This document shows positions 17,886 through 23,807 of a stretch of DNA of 30,699 nucleotides, in pieces. Numbering within the stretch: position 1 is the stretch's first letter; each line of letters opens with the position of its first letter. The position numbers and the translations under genes were made by a program. The notes under the pieces are model-generated. The model saw nothing but the letters and a program-made list of their open reading frames with translations, ran no database searches and was not told the DNA's origin. Origin of the DNA: a virus. The stretch is from positions 1-30,699 of the IMG/VR virus record IMGVR_UViG_3300025118_000086, one strand, 5' to 3'.

Positions 17886-18103
17886 CTATATCTATCTCTC
17901 TCTCGAATTAAGCCAACGTAACGGTACCAACCGTCGTCGGGCGCTCAAGGACGGACGAGTACGCCCGCCAGCCCCTACGAATAGACACAAAAGTACGGAG
18001 TACCGGACTTTCGCATCGATTCTTGCGTCTGGTTTACAATCCTTGACCGTCCTCCTCCGTCTGGATTTCTACGCCCTTACTTAATTCAACACAGGAGTCC
18101 ATC

Positions 18104-18565
18104 GTGACCAAGCAGACAACATCACCAAAGCAGCTCATCATCATCACCACCGGAGACTCAGGCGAGCCAATGACACAGGCCCTCAACTCCATCAAGGCGA
18201 AGTACCCAGAAGCACGCATCTACCTCATCTCCTCCAACCAGACCAAGGCAGACCGTGCGGCTCATGACTGGGCATTCAGCAACGCAGACCGCTACCACAG
18301 CATCTCGCCCTGTACCAAGCCACTCAGTGGGGGCAACGCCGGCCTGGTCATGCAATCAAGTCGAGTCAAAAGAACCAAGGACGTTCTGCGCGTCATCATC
18401 GCGGCCCCAGGCCAAGAAGGGCGCACTAAGGACCTCATCGAGCGGGCCAACGAAATGACCAAGCCCGGTAGCTTCAAGGTGTGGCGTCTCAAGCCAGTAG
18501 CCAAGTTGCCCGACGCAGCAGCCCGTGCCATCGTCGGTGGCTCAGCCGCATGCCTCGTGAAGTAG
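18104..18565 (+). CDS. Unknown Rossmann-like protein downstream of the large RNA
   Basis: 153 residues starting with GTG at 18104, with AGGAG (18093-18097) 6 nt before it. The N-terminus has a strand-loop-helix (QLIIITTGDSGEPMTQALNSI, residues 10-30) and a second strand (ARIYLISSNQT). Later come SGGNAGLVMQSS and VLRVIIAAPGQEGRTKDLI, a pattern compatible with a small alpha/beta Rossmann-like fold. The TGD and GGNAG pieces faintly recall SLOG-type nucleotide-binding proteins, but the order and spacing do not allow that claim. The C-terminus ends hydrophobic (AIVGGSAACLVK). Codons are strongly biased to C/G endings, unlike the replication genes, suggesting high expression. It forms an operon with the next gene. 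Confidence 0.75.
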   Translation: MTKQTTSPKQLIIITTGDSGEPMTQALNSIKAKYPEARIYLISSNQTKADRAAHDWAFSNADRYHSISPCTKPLSGGNAGLVMQSSRVKRTKDVLRVIIAAPGQEGRTKDLIERANEMTKPGSFKVWRLKPVAKLPDAAARAIVGGSAACLVK

Positions 18566-18662
18566 ACCTAACGCGTCCTGAGCATGACCATAAACTGCTC
18601 GAACCAACCTAACGTCCTATCAATGGACATTCAGGCCCCTAGCGGGTCAACGGAGTTTTATC
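18566..18662 (+). other. Spacer with repeated CCTAACG and a small hairpin
   Basis: This 97-bp spacer holds CCTAACG twice (18567-18573 and 18608-18614), each soon followed by GTCC. GTCC/GGAC flanking TATCAAT forms a small hairpin near 18613-18627. CTAACG is also the core of the motif in the upstream RNA (copies A and B). CGGAG at about 18650 serves as the ribosome binding site of the next gene. Confidence 0.4.
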
Positions 18663-19856
18663 ATGACAAGTTCACCAATCACATCTAACAGCACCATGTT
18701 GGCCATCGAAACTCAGCTGCAAGCCGCCGAAGCCGTCATCCGACAGGCCCAAGAGGCTGCGGCAGCCGCCCAACTCGCAGCGGACCCCATGGCGAACTAC
18801 CGCTCAATTTCAGACCTCAATGCCGTGCAGATCCACCACGTAGCACTCAACCTCCAGCAGATGCACAAGAACGTCCTCAAGACGGTCCCAGCGGAGTGCC
18901 TCGCCACCATACCAGTCTTGGAAGCCGCCAAGCTAAACCTGGAGAACGAGTACAGCAAGGCGATGACCGGGTCGGGTGATTACGCCAACATGCCCGCTAC
19001 TCAGGTGGACATGACAGCAGCCGGTTACCTCCAGAAGCTCAACCTCATCTCCATGAACCTCAAGAGCCTCGAACAACTGTGGAACAAGGCCTTCTTTGCC
19101 GCGAAGAGTCAAATCCAGGAGAAGCTCTGGCAATCAGTCGGCGTAATTCCTGGGGGACGAGCACCGGTGGATCGAGCCAAGTCAGCAGTCAATGCGGTAG
19201 AGGAGCACCTGATGAGCCTGCCCGACACCAAGACCATCACCAAGCCAAAGAAAGTGACTCCTGAGTTCCCTCAAGGCGGAGTTTGGGTGAATCTCGACTA
19301 CAAGAGCGTCACCGAGGCCCACTGGATCACAGTCCTGGCTACCCTCAAGGAAGCTCGGCTACAGATGGAGTTCACTGCCAAGGATGCCGATGCAACGGTT
19401 GAATACGTCGGCGGAACGGACGACAAGGACACTGCCTTCAAAGTCAAGGTGGGCGAAATGATGGCCGGTGGCATCTCGGAAGCAGCGGCTATCGTGGCCC
19501 TGACATCCATTGCACCGAACCTGGTTGACCGTTCCGACGAGCAACTCTCAGAACCTACCGAGTTCGAAGGGTTCGACAACGTCAAGGCAGCCGGTGAGAT
19601 GGCGCGTCACCTGGGGGAGATGCAGAAGCGAAGGGCGGGTGCTCAGGCACTGGCGCGCTCGGCCAAGCTGGAACGTTCCCCTGAGAAGTTTACGTCGGAA
19701 CTCCTCACTAAGGAGAACAAGCAGGCACTCATCGCAATTGCGAAGAACCTTCACGAATGCGGTTACATGGTGCCCACGCAGGCATTCAAGCCACGCACGG
19801 CAAAGGCCGACCTGGTAGCCGACATCCAGGCAGCATACACCGGCGGCGCCCTATAA
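18663..19856 (+). CDS. Unknown helical protein with SAP/Rho_N-like C-terminus
   Basis: 397 residues. The N-terminal 45 residues are Ala/Gln-rich helix (QLQAAEAVIRQAQEAAAAAQL). The middle is mainly helical with a beta-containing part near 205-215 (GGVWVNLDYKSV). The last 50 residues (SELLTKENKQALIAIAKNL ... RTAKADLVADIQAAY) resemble SAP or Rho N-terminal-type helix-extended-loop-helix domains that bind nucleic acid: leucine-rich helix, polar turn, then a Lys-Ala-Asp-Leu-Val helix. No enzyme motif is seen. Codon use is strongly C/G-ending like the preceding gene, suggesting abundant product. A strong terminator follows at once. Association with the upstream RNA is an attractive guess but unproven. 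Confidence 0.75.
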   Translation: MTSSPITSNSTMLAIETQLQAAEAVIRQAQEAAAAAQLAADPMANYRSISDLNAVQIHHVALNLQQMHKNVLKTVPAECLATIPVLEAAKLNLENEYSKAMTGSGDYANMPATQVDMTAAGYLQKLNLISMNLKSLEQLWNKAFFAAKSQIQEKLWQSVGVIPGGRAPVDRAKSAVNAVEEHLMSLPDTKTITKPKKVTPEFPQGGVWVNLDYKSVTEAHWITVLATLKEARLQMEFTAKDADATVEYVGGTDDKDTAFKVKVGEMMAGGISEAAAIVALTSIAPNLVDRSDEQLSEPTEFEGFDNVKAAGEMARHLGEMQKRRAGAQALARSAKLERSPEKFTSELLTKENKQALIAIAKNLHECGYMVPTQAFKPRTAKADLVADIQAAYTGGAL

Positions 19857-19871
19857 GCGTAAACCACTAAC

Positions 19872-19918
19872 TGCCCGGTGCCACCAACAACACGGTGGTG
19901 CCGGGCATCGCTTTTTTT
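19872..19918 (+). terminator. Strong rho-independent terminator
   Basis: A 14-bp stem (TGCCCGGTGCCACC 19872-19885 with GGTGGTGCCGGGCA 19894-19907, including G-T pairs) and an 8-nt loop are followed by TCGC and seven T (19912-19918). It closes the two-gene operon. Confidence 0.9.
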
Positions 19919-20386
19919 GATCGCTCACGGGGCTCCCATGCAGCAAACATCCCGTGCCCAACAGGGTGCGCGGATATGCTCACTTGTGCCCCACCCACCC
20001 ACCACAAAAAACGCAGCGCTCACGATCCACCCACGACAATCGTGACACCCCCTGAGAAGGGGGAGGCGGGGACGCTCCGTCTCATCATCAATATACGCGC
20101 TAAATCGGATTTCAGATTTCAACCAGGAGAAAATTCTTCTCTCTCGATGACTAATACAAAACAATCGCCCTAGCCCAAGGGGTAACCAGTCTACCTTGGT
20201 ACGGGCACAGGGTCGGGGGAAATCGCGATACCCCCTGGCCCGACTTTCGACGCACTCTATCATGGGACCAGGTTTTCCAAACAGAAGAGGATGTCAGTCA
20301 GTGAAACCCATAAGAACTTCCAAAGGACTGAGCCTACCTCAAGCAGCTGACCTTAGGATCCTAGGTAGAGTGCATCTTTCGAATTT
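19919..20386. other. Second hairpin-rich non-coding region
   Basis: No credible gene. A series of perfect hairpins is visible: CACGGG/CCCGTG (19927-19956), CACGAT/ATCGTG (20021-20044), CCCCCT-GAGA-AGGGGG (20048-20063, a GNRA-type loop), GGGACG-CTC-CGTCTC (20069-20083), GAGAA/TTCTC (20127-20141) and CGGG..CAGGG/CCCTG.CCCG (about 20202-20242). A 10-bp palindrome TAGGATCCTA lies at 20354-20363. This could be a second non-coding RNA, an untranslated leader of the gene at 20449, or an origin-like region. The strand is not established. Confidence 0.45.
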
Positions 20387-20427
20387 TTTCTAACTCACTT
20401 AGAGTTCTTTCTAACAAGGCGTAGTAT
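20387..20427 (+). promoter_or_regulatory. Direct repeats and candidate -10 ahead of an early gene
   Basis: TTTCTAAC occurs at 20387-20394 and again at 20408-20415, 21 bp apart (two helical turns). Between them AACTC/GAGTT (20392-20406) forms an inverted repeat. TAGTAT at 20422-20427 could serve as -10, but no good -35 is present. The arrangement looks like an operator or activator site for the early transcript. Confidence 0.35.
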
Positions 20428-20448
20428 CGCCACACACAGGAGTCACTT

Positions 20449-21045
20449 ATGACAACAACACTTACCACTTCAGAAATTCTTGTGATCGCAGTACAGAGTA
20501 CAATCAAGTATGACCCCAATCACCTCGACAGCCTTTTCAATCGCGAGCGTGGATCCAAATGGGGACGAGACCTTAAGGTTGCTGACCTTGTTTCAGACAA
20601 GTGGAAGAAGCTCCCACGCAGCCAGTACCAAGGGTCCGTCCATCTTGAATCGTGCCACTACTTCTACCTTGATGCAGAAGGTGTCGCCGAGATGTTCCCC
20701 GATGCAAGAGAGTGCGTTGCTTCCAGCGCAGACATGGACCCAAGTGACATGCAGTCTCTCACGGCTCAGCATCTAGACACTGGTGCTCGAACCAAAGAGC
20801 TCGTCAGTGACAAGATTGAGCGCAAGATCCCAACGCAAGCCTGCCTTATCGTCGGACCTGCCTCGACTCAAGACCCCGATGATCCAACCAAGCGCAAGAC
20901 CATCCACGGTGAGGTTATGGTGTGGACGCTCTATCCCGGACGAGACTTTGTTCCACTGCCAAAGGACTGGGATGGTAACATTGAGAGTCTGGACCTCAGC
21001 GTTGGCTATGCCGTCAAAGGGATGGCCTCTGTATCCGGTGAATAA
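20449..21045 (+). CDS. Hypothetical early protein
   Basis: 198 residues. The ATG follows AGGAG (20438-20442) in an 11-nt context (ACACAGGAGTC) identical to that of the gene at 18104. The C-terminal part (HGEVMVWTLYPGRDFVPLPKDWDGNIESLDLSVGYAVKG) is a recognisable compact alpha/beta segment with a conserved-looking YPGRDFVP core. The N-terminal part includes LVSDKWKKLPRSQYQGSVHLESCHYFYLDAEGVAEMF. I do not recognise the family. Being first after the second non-coding region and with its own ribosome binding site, it is likely an early host-takeover or regulatory gene. Confidence 0.7.
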   Translation: MTTTLTTSEILVIAVQSTIKYDPNHLDSLFNRERGSKWGRDLKVADLVSDKWKKLPRSQYQGSVHLESCHYFYLDAEGVAEMFPDARECVASSADMDPSDMQSLTAQHLDTGARTKELVSDKIERKIPTQACLIVGPASTQDPDDPTKRKTIHGEVMVWTLYPGRDFVPLPKDWDGNIESLDLSVGYAVKGMASVSGE

Positions 21046-21167
21046 GCTCGAGCTTCTGGAAAGAATACCAGGGTAAAAAACTAGCCCTCTGAGGTGGGGG
21101 CCAACTGGCGTCGTTAGACCAGGAAGAATACCACCTCACTCTTCAACCTTAAAACTATGGGGACAGT
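21046..21167 (+). promoter_or_regulatory. Structured leader complementary to the large RNA
   Basis: A 122-nt gap with three nested or serial hairpins: CTGG/CCAG around AAAGAATA (near 21056-21071), AGGG/CCCT (21070-21090), and TGAGGTGG/CCACCTCA (21089-21138) enclosing CTGG-CGTCGTTAGA-CCAG (21105-21122). AAGAATACCA occurs twice (near 21060 and 21123). GGCGTCGTTAG (21107-21117), mostly in the hairpin loop, is exactly complementary to CTAACGACGCC in copies A and B of the RNA motif. Extended to 14 nt, it matches copy A at 13 positions. GGGGA before 21168 is the ribosome binding site. Confidence 0.5.
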
Positions 21168-21428
21168 ATGGATTACAAGAATTTGATCGTTAAAACTATC
21201 GCGAATTCCGGTCTTGCAGATTACGCCAAGGAGACGCTTGATAAGCAGGTGGGCATGACGCGAGATGATTTAGACAAAGTTATTGAGCGAGCTGCCTCTC
21301 TCGATATCCCTGTCGAGGAATTGATTTTCCTGATTTCAAAACACTACAGTGACACACATGTTCACTTCCTTGATGAGGACATCACTGATCTTGATTGCGT
21401 CGACATCGAGGCAGTCACTGATGATTGA
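21168..21428 (+). CDS. Small acidic hypothetical protein
   Basis: 86 residues, helical and acidic. It begins MDYKNLIVKTIANSGLADYAKETLDKQVG, and the middle (RDDLDKVIERAASLDIPVEELIFLIS) reads as a helical repeat. The C-terminus is Asp/Glu-rich (DEDITDLDCVDIEAVTDD), reminiscent of DNA-mimic or protein-binding tails, but no family is recognised. It is preceded by the long structured leader, so it is a candidate for post-transcriptional control. The stop overlaps the start of the next gene by 8 nt. Confidence 0.65.
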   Translation: MDYKNLIVKTIANSGLADYAKETLDKQVGMTRDDLDKVIERAASLDIPVEELIFLISKHYSDTHVHFLDEDITDLDCVDIEAVTDD

Positions 21429-21588
21429 GTTTTTCCTGCTACCGTTCATGGTGCTGGCCCTTTGTTGGGTCAGCTCCTTCCTTTCAATTACTGCACTGAA
21501 GCTTATCAAAAGAAAGAAGACTAGATCATGGCTAGAAGAGCAAAGAATACTGCATCGTTATCCTCAGCAGAGGCCGGAGGAATCCTAA
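21421..21588 (+). CDS. Small single-pass membrane protein
   Basis: 55 residues from the ATG at 21421, with GAGG about 9 nt upstream. Residues 3-27 are a strong transmembrane segment (EFFLLPFMVLALCWVSSFLS), followed by Lys/Arg residues (KLIKRKKTR) and a short polar tail, so the N-terminus should face the periplasm. It overlaps the preceding gene by 8 nt and the next one by 61 nt in another frame. Such small phage membrane proteins often act in superinfection exclusion or host takeover. The function is unknown here. Confidence 0.6.
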   Translation: MIEFFLLPFMVLALCWVSSFLSITALKLIKRKKTRSWLEEQRILHRYPQQRPEES

Positions 21589-21776
21589 GACAGCGTTCTG
21601 AAAAGGTGTCACTCCAACTGGAGATTGCCAACCTGCGAGAGCGTCGTGAGTTCTACTCAGGCATCGTCGCCGTGGCTAAGGCGAAGGGTGAAGACTACCT
21701 AGACTTGTGCTCAGAGGTAGATGAAATCAATGGTGAGCTCCAAGGACTCAATGCAAGGCTTAGACGAATAAGCTAA
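21528..21776 (+). CDS. Small coiled-coil hypothetical protein
   Basis: 82 residues. A basic N-terminus (MARRAKNTASL) is followed by an uninterrupted charged helix with heptad-like leucines (KVSLQLEIANLRERREFYSG, then LCSEVDEINGELQGLNARLRRI). It is probably a dimeric or trimeric coiled coil. It starts inside the preceding membrane-protein gene, and AAGAAGA provides a weak ribosome binding site. No recognised family. Confidence 0.6.
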   Translation: MARRAKNTASLSSAEAGGILRQRSEKVSLQLEIANLRERREFYSGIVAVAKAKGEDYLDLCSEVDEINGELQGLNARLRRIS

Positions 21777-21791
21777 TCGGTTGTCCCTCCC

Positions 21792-21827
21792 GGCGCCCAG
21801 GTCGACGTTTGGCCTGCGGCGCCTTTT
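21792..21827 (+). terminator. Terminator-like hairpin between early genes
   Basis: The stem GGCGCC-CAGG (21792-21801) pairs with CCTG-C-GGCGCC (21813-21823), one unpaired C. TTTT (21824-21827) follows. The short T-run makes it a partial terminator or attenuator rather than a full stop; the next gene has its own strong AAAGGAGGTG site. Confidence 0.55.
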
Positions 21828-21849
21828 CCTGTGTGAAAGGAGGTGCACC

Positions 21850-22218
21850 ATGGTTCAAGTAGGTGACATCATTACATCCCGAGGGGGATCTGAGTACGAG
21901 TGCATTGAGATTGATGAAGACGGCAACTACTTTATTCGACGCGGCAGCACGTCTGTCGTTGTTAAGATAACAGCCAGATCTATCCAGAAACTCAAGACCC
22001 GCATTATGAATGGCGAGACTTTCAAGTTTCAGAAGTCTCCCACTAAGGGCGGAATTTCAAACACCATTGCATACGAGGCAGTGCTTGCTGCCATCTGTGG
22101 TCTAGCCCCTAATTTCGAGGACAAGGTTTACGAGTGGCGGTTAAGCCACCAGCCATGTCCGTCCTGTGAACAAGTCATCAATCTCTATGAGAAGGAATGC
22201 GAGGATTGTAATGCGTAG
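21850..22218 (+). CDS. Zinc-ribbon hypothetical protein
   Basis: 122 residues from the ATG at 21850, chosen for the near-perfect AAAGGAGGTG upstream; an earlier in-frame ATG at 21781 would run through the hairpin. The N-terminus is a small beta unit (VGDIITSRGGSEYECIEIDEDGNYFIRR) like SH3-type barrels. The C-terminus has Cys103, Cys106, Cys117 and Cys120 (CPSC...CEDC), a likely zinc ribbon. This suggests a nucleic-acid- or protein-binding early regulator. The specific function is not recognised. The stop overlaps the next start. Confidence 0.65.
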   Translation: MVQVGDIITSRGGSEYECIEIDEDGNYFIRRGSTSVVVKITARSIQKLKTRIMNGETFKFQKSPTKGGISNTIAYEAVLAAICGLAPNFEDKVYEWRLSHQPCPSCEQVINLYEKECEDCNA

Positions 22219-22597
22219 ATATGCAACGACCAACGGTCAAGACCCTAACGGGAACTACTTCAACGGCAAGCTGAAGCATGCTGCTAGGGTCAAGACATCC
22301 TTCAGAGGAGCTGACTTCTGGCTGGTCCGGAAGGGTGGCATTAACAAAGTCGGTGAGCCTACTCGGGAGTACAGCCCTGAGCACATAGGCATCAAGGCGA
22401 ACGAGAAGTTCAACCCGTCGTTCTTGTTCTACTTGATGCAGTTCCTTTTCAACGAAGGGGCCTTCAGACCACTGGCCATAGGTACCACCGACCTTCAAAG
22501 CATCCGGGTTGAAGACGTAAAGAAGATGTCCATTCTTAATGGGCTCATTAACCTTTCAGATGGAGTAAACAATGACAGTTCAGACACAGATTCTTAA
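22211..22597 (+). CDS. HsdS-like target-recognition-domain fragment
   Basis: 128 residues from the ATG at 22211 (GAGG 7 nt upstream). Residues 33-107 follow the order typical of the target recognition domain of type I restriction specificity subunits (HsdS): strand GADFWLVRKGG, INKVGEPTREYSPEHIGIKA, NPSFLFYLMQFLF, then GTTDLQSIRVEDVKKMSI. A complete HsdS has two such domains plus conserved helices and is three to four times longer. Only one domain is present, with a polar tail. No methylase or nuclease gene is nearby. It might interfere with host type I systems or bind DNA on its own. The domain call rests on pattern similarity. Confidence 0.6.
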   Translation: MRRYATTNGQDPNGNYFNGKLKHAARVKTSFRGADFWLVRKGGINKVGEPTREYSPEHIGIKANEKFNPSFLFYLMQFLFNEGAFRPLAIGTTDLQSIRVEDVKKMSILNGLINLSDGVNNDSSDTDS

Positions 22598-22988
22598 CGC
22601 GGGTCACCTTGTCAAGCTGGGTCAGCGCAAGGTTGAATCAGAGGATTGTGAACCACACTGGGTTCTCGAGATCGTGGTCGAGGATGCCAGAGGTGAGCCT
22701 CTTCACATACTGGAGCTATGGTCAGAGGGCAGACCATTGCAGATGTTCCGGGTTACCGACCGCTCATACATGAACATGCGAAAACCAGCCGTCGCTTTGA
22801 TGGAGGCAGGTATGCTCGTCCGCCAGGTTGATTCTCTTTCGCCCGTGGTGATGAGTCCTTTACCCGTTGAGGGCTGTGAGGACTACCAGGTCCCAGCAGT
22901 CTACGGTCACCCTGGTATCGGGAAGACCTGTATCAATGACCAGACCCAAGTAGAGCTGGATGAGATAGCACACAACCCTAACAAGTAA
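22572..22988 (+). CDS. Hypothetical protein with C-terminal P-loop-like motif
   Basis: 138 residues; the ATG at 22572 has GGAG 6 nt upstream and lies inside the previous gene. Residues 29-62 are a beta-rich unit (HWVLEIVVEDARGEPLHILELW, LQMFRVTDRS). Near the end GHPGIGKT (112-119) matches the Walker A consensus GxxxxGK(T), but only 19 residues follow and no Walker B is present. It cannot be a complete ATPase. The motif may be chance or a remnant. The rest is unrecognised. Confidence 0.6.
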   Translation: MTVQTQILNAGHLVKLGQRKVESEDCEPHWVLEIVVEDARGEPLHILELWSEGRPLQMFRVTDRSYMNMRKPAVALMEAGMLVRQVDSLSPVVMSPLPVEGCEDYQVPAVYGHPGIGKTCINDQTQVELDEIAHNPNK

Positions 22989-22996
22989 ATTGCTCA

Positions 22997-23016
22997 CACT
23001 CGTAACTATCGAGGAG
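22997..23016 (+). promoter_or_regulatory. Leader segment complementary to the RNA motif, plus ribosome binding site
   Basis: CACTCGTAA (22997-23005) is the exact complement of TTACGAGTG in copy B of the structured RNA, and its 8-nt core also matches copies A and C. It lies just before GAGGAG (23011-23016), the ribosome binding site of the gene at 23022. RNA pairing here could affect translation. It is a short match and could be coincidence. Confidence 0.35.
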
Positions 23017-23021
23017 TACTC

Positions 23022-23780
23022 ATGCCTGCAGTTAGAAACAGTATCTACCACTCTATCGTCCGAGATAAGTGGGGGACCTACATCCCCCTCCATGCTGATA
23101 CAGAGTTCTATGACGAGGAGTTCGGAGACCAGCACTACATTCAGATCTATGACTCTGAGATGGGGGAAAGGTTTGCCGGTGTAGGCAGGGGAGGGATTGG
23201 TCCATTCAATAACGTGGACTGGTGCCTAAAGCACATTGAGAACACAGCCCATTCCCCAGAGCGATGGCCTACATGGCAGGGAGTTCAGGGATGGCTGGCT
23301 CACAATGGTCCAGTTATCTTCAAGCAGTACATGCCACCTGGCCTATTCGGCAAAGGTTGCTACCGGTTTTCATACTTCAACTCATGGGAAGCAGACTCGG
23401 GCACACTGCTCAGGTACCGACTCAATGCGTTGAAGAGGACTCACTGGAAGGGCTCGGAGAATACGTGGCACTACTGCACCAACTCCATCGAAGAGTGGGA
23501 GGACAACGTTTACTTTGTGCGCTCACAGCTAGGCGCAGCAGCTAGTCATATTGGGAGACGAATGGACTCTCCTCAAGTTCTACCAATCGCCGAAGACATC
23601 CAGCTCTATGCTCGAATCTTCTATATCTTAAACAAAAGGATTAAGGACCTGAAGGTGCAACAAGGTCTCCTGAAGTGTCCCGATCCTGACCAATACTTTT
23701 GGGTCGAAGACTTTACGCGTCCCAAGGAAGGAGGATATACTGACAAACAAGAACAGACTGACCTGCAACAGGCCAGCTAG
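23022..23780 (+). CDS. Hypothetical protein
   Basis: 252 residues, strong GAGGAG site. It is aromatic-rich (many Trp, Tyr, His). Segments such as HYIQIYDSEMGERFAGVGRGGIGPFNNVDWCLKHI and RWPTWQGVQGWLAHNG suggest a compact folded N-terminal domain of about 125 residues. A helical middle part (IQLYARIFYILNKRIKDLKV) and a polar tail (GGYTDKQEQTDLQQAS) follow. No family is recognised, and I see no catalytic motif. It sits in the run of early genes ahead of the replication and recombination cluster. Confidence 0.7.
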   Translation: MPAVRNSIYHSIVRDKWGTYIPLHADTEFYDEEFGDQHYIQIYDSEMGERFAGVGRGGIGPFNNVDWCLKHIENTAHSPERWPTWQGVQGWLAHNGPVIFKQYMPPGLFGKGCYRFSYFNSWEADSGTLLRYRLNALKRTHWKGSENTWHYCTNSIEEWEDNVYFVRSQLGAAASHIGRRMDSPQVLPIAEDIQLYARIFYILNKRIKDLKVQQGLLKCPDPDQYFWVEDFTRPKEGGYTDKQEQTDLQQAS

Positions 23781-23807
23781 CACCGACACATTCCCAGAGG
23801 ATGTACG

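Larger units (their letters stand above)
17345..18089 (+). ncRNA. Putative large structured RNA / long structured leader, undescribed type
   Basis: About 750 nt without a convincing reading frame but with dense local complementarity on the plus strand. It includes a three-copy motif (C 17520-17582, A 17664-17715, B 17763-17811). Further helices include GTTCTC/GAGAAC (near 17594-17620), CAGCT/AGCTG (17714-17750), ACGG/CCGT (17920-17933) and GGGCG/CGCCC (17939-17965). A pseudoknot-like arrangement lies at 17846-17884. There is no rho-independent terminator before 18104, so it may be a leader continuous with the two-gene mRNA that ends at 19918, or be processed from it. Size, phage setting and ornate repeats recall the large phage RNAs GOLLD and ROOL, but I cannot match it to either by eye. 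The strand call rests on the downstream genes and on the candidate promoter. Confidence 0.6.

Noticed and set aside
16828-18103. tRNA, tmRNA, RNase P RNA, group I or group II intron in the gene-free region
   Set aside because: No T-loop GTTCGA-type signature with acceptor pairing, no intron core or domain V sequence, and no interrupted gene was found on either strand.
18104-18565. SLOG-family nucleotide-binding protein
   Set aside because: TGD and GGNAG fragments occur, but their order and spacing do not match the family; left as an unknown Rossmann-like protein.
19895-20173. A 92-codon plus-strand frame after the terminator
   Set aside because: It starts inside the terminator stem, has no ribosome binding site, and covers several perfect hairpins.
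20160-20245. A tRNA-like segment (GCCC..GGGGTAACC..)
   Set aside because: No cloverleaf closes: the T-arm and anticodon arm pairings are missing. The complementarity is better explained by simple hairpins.
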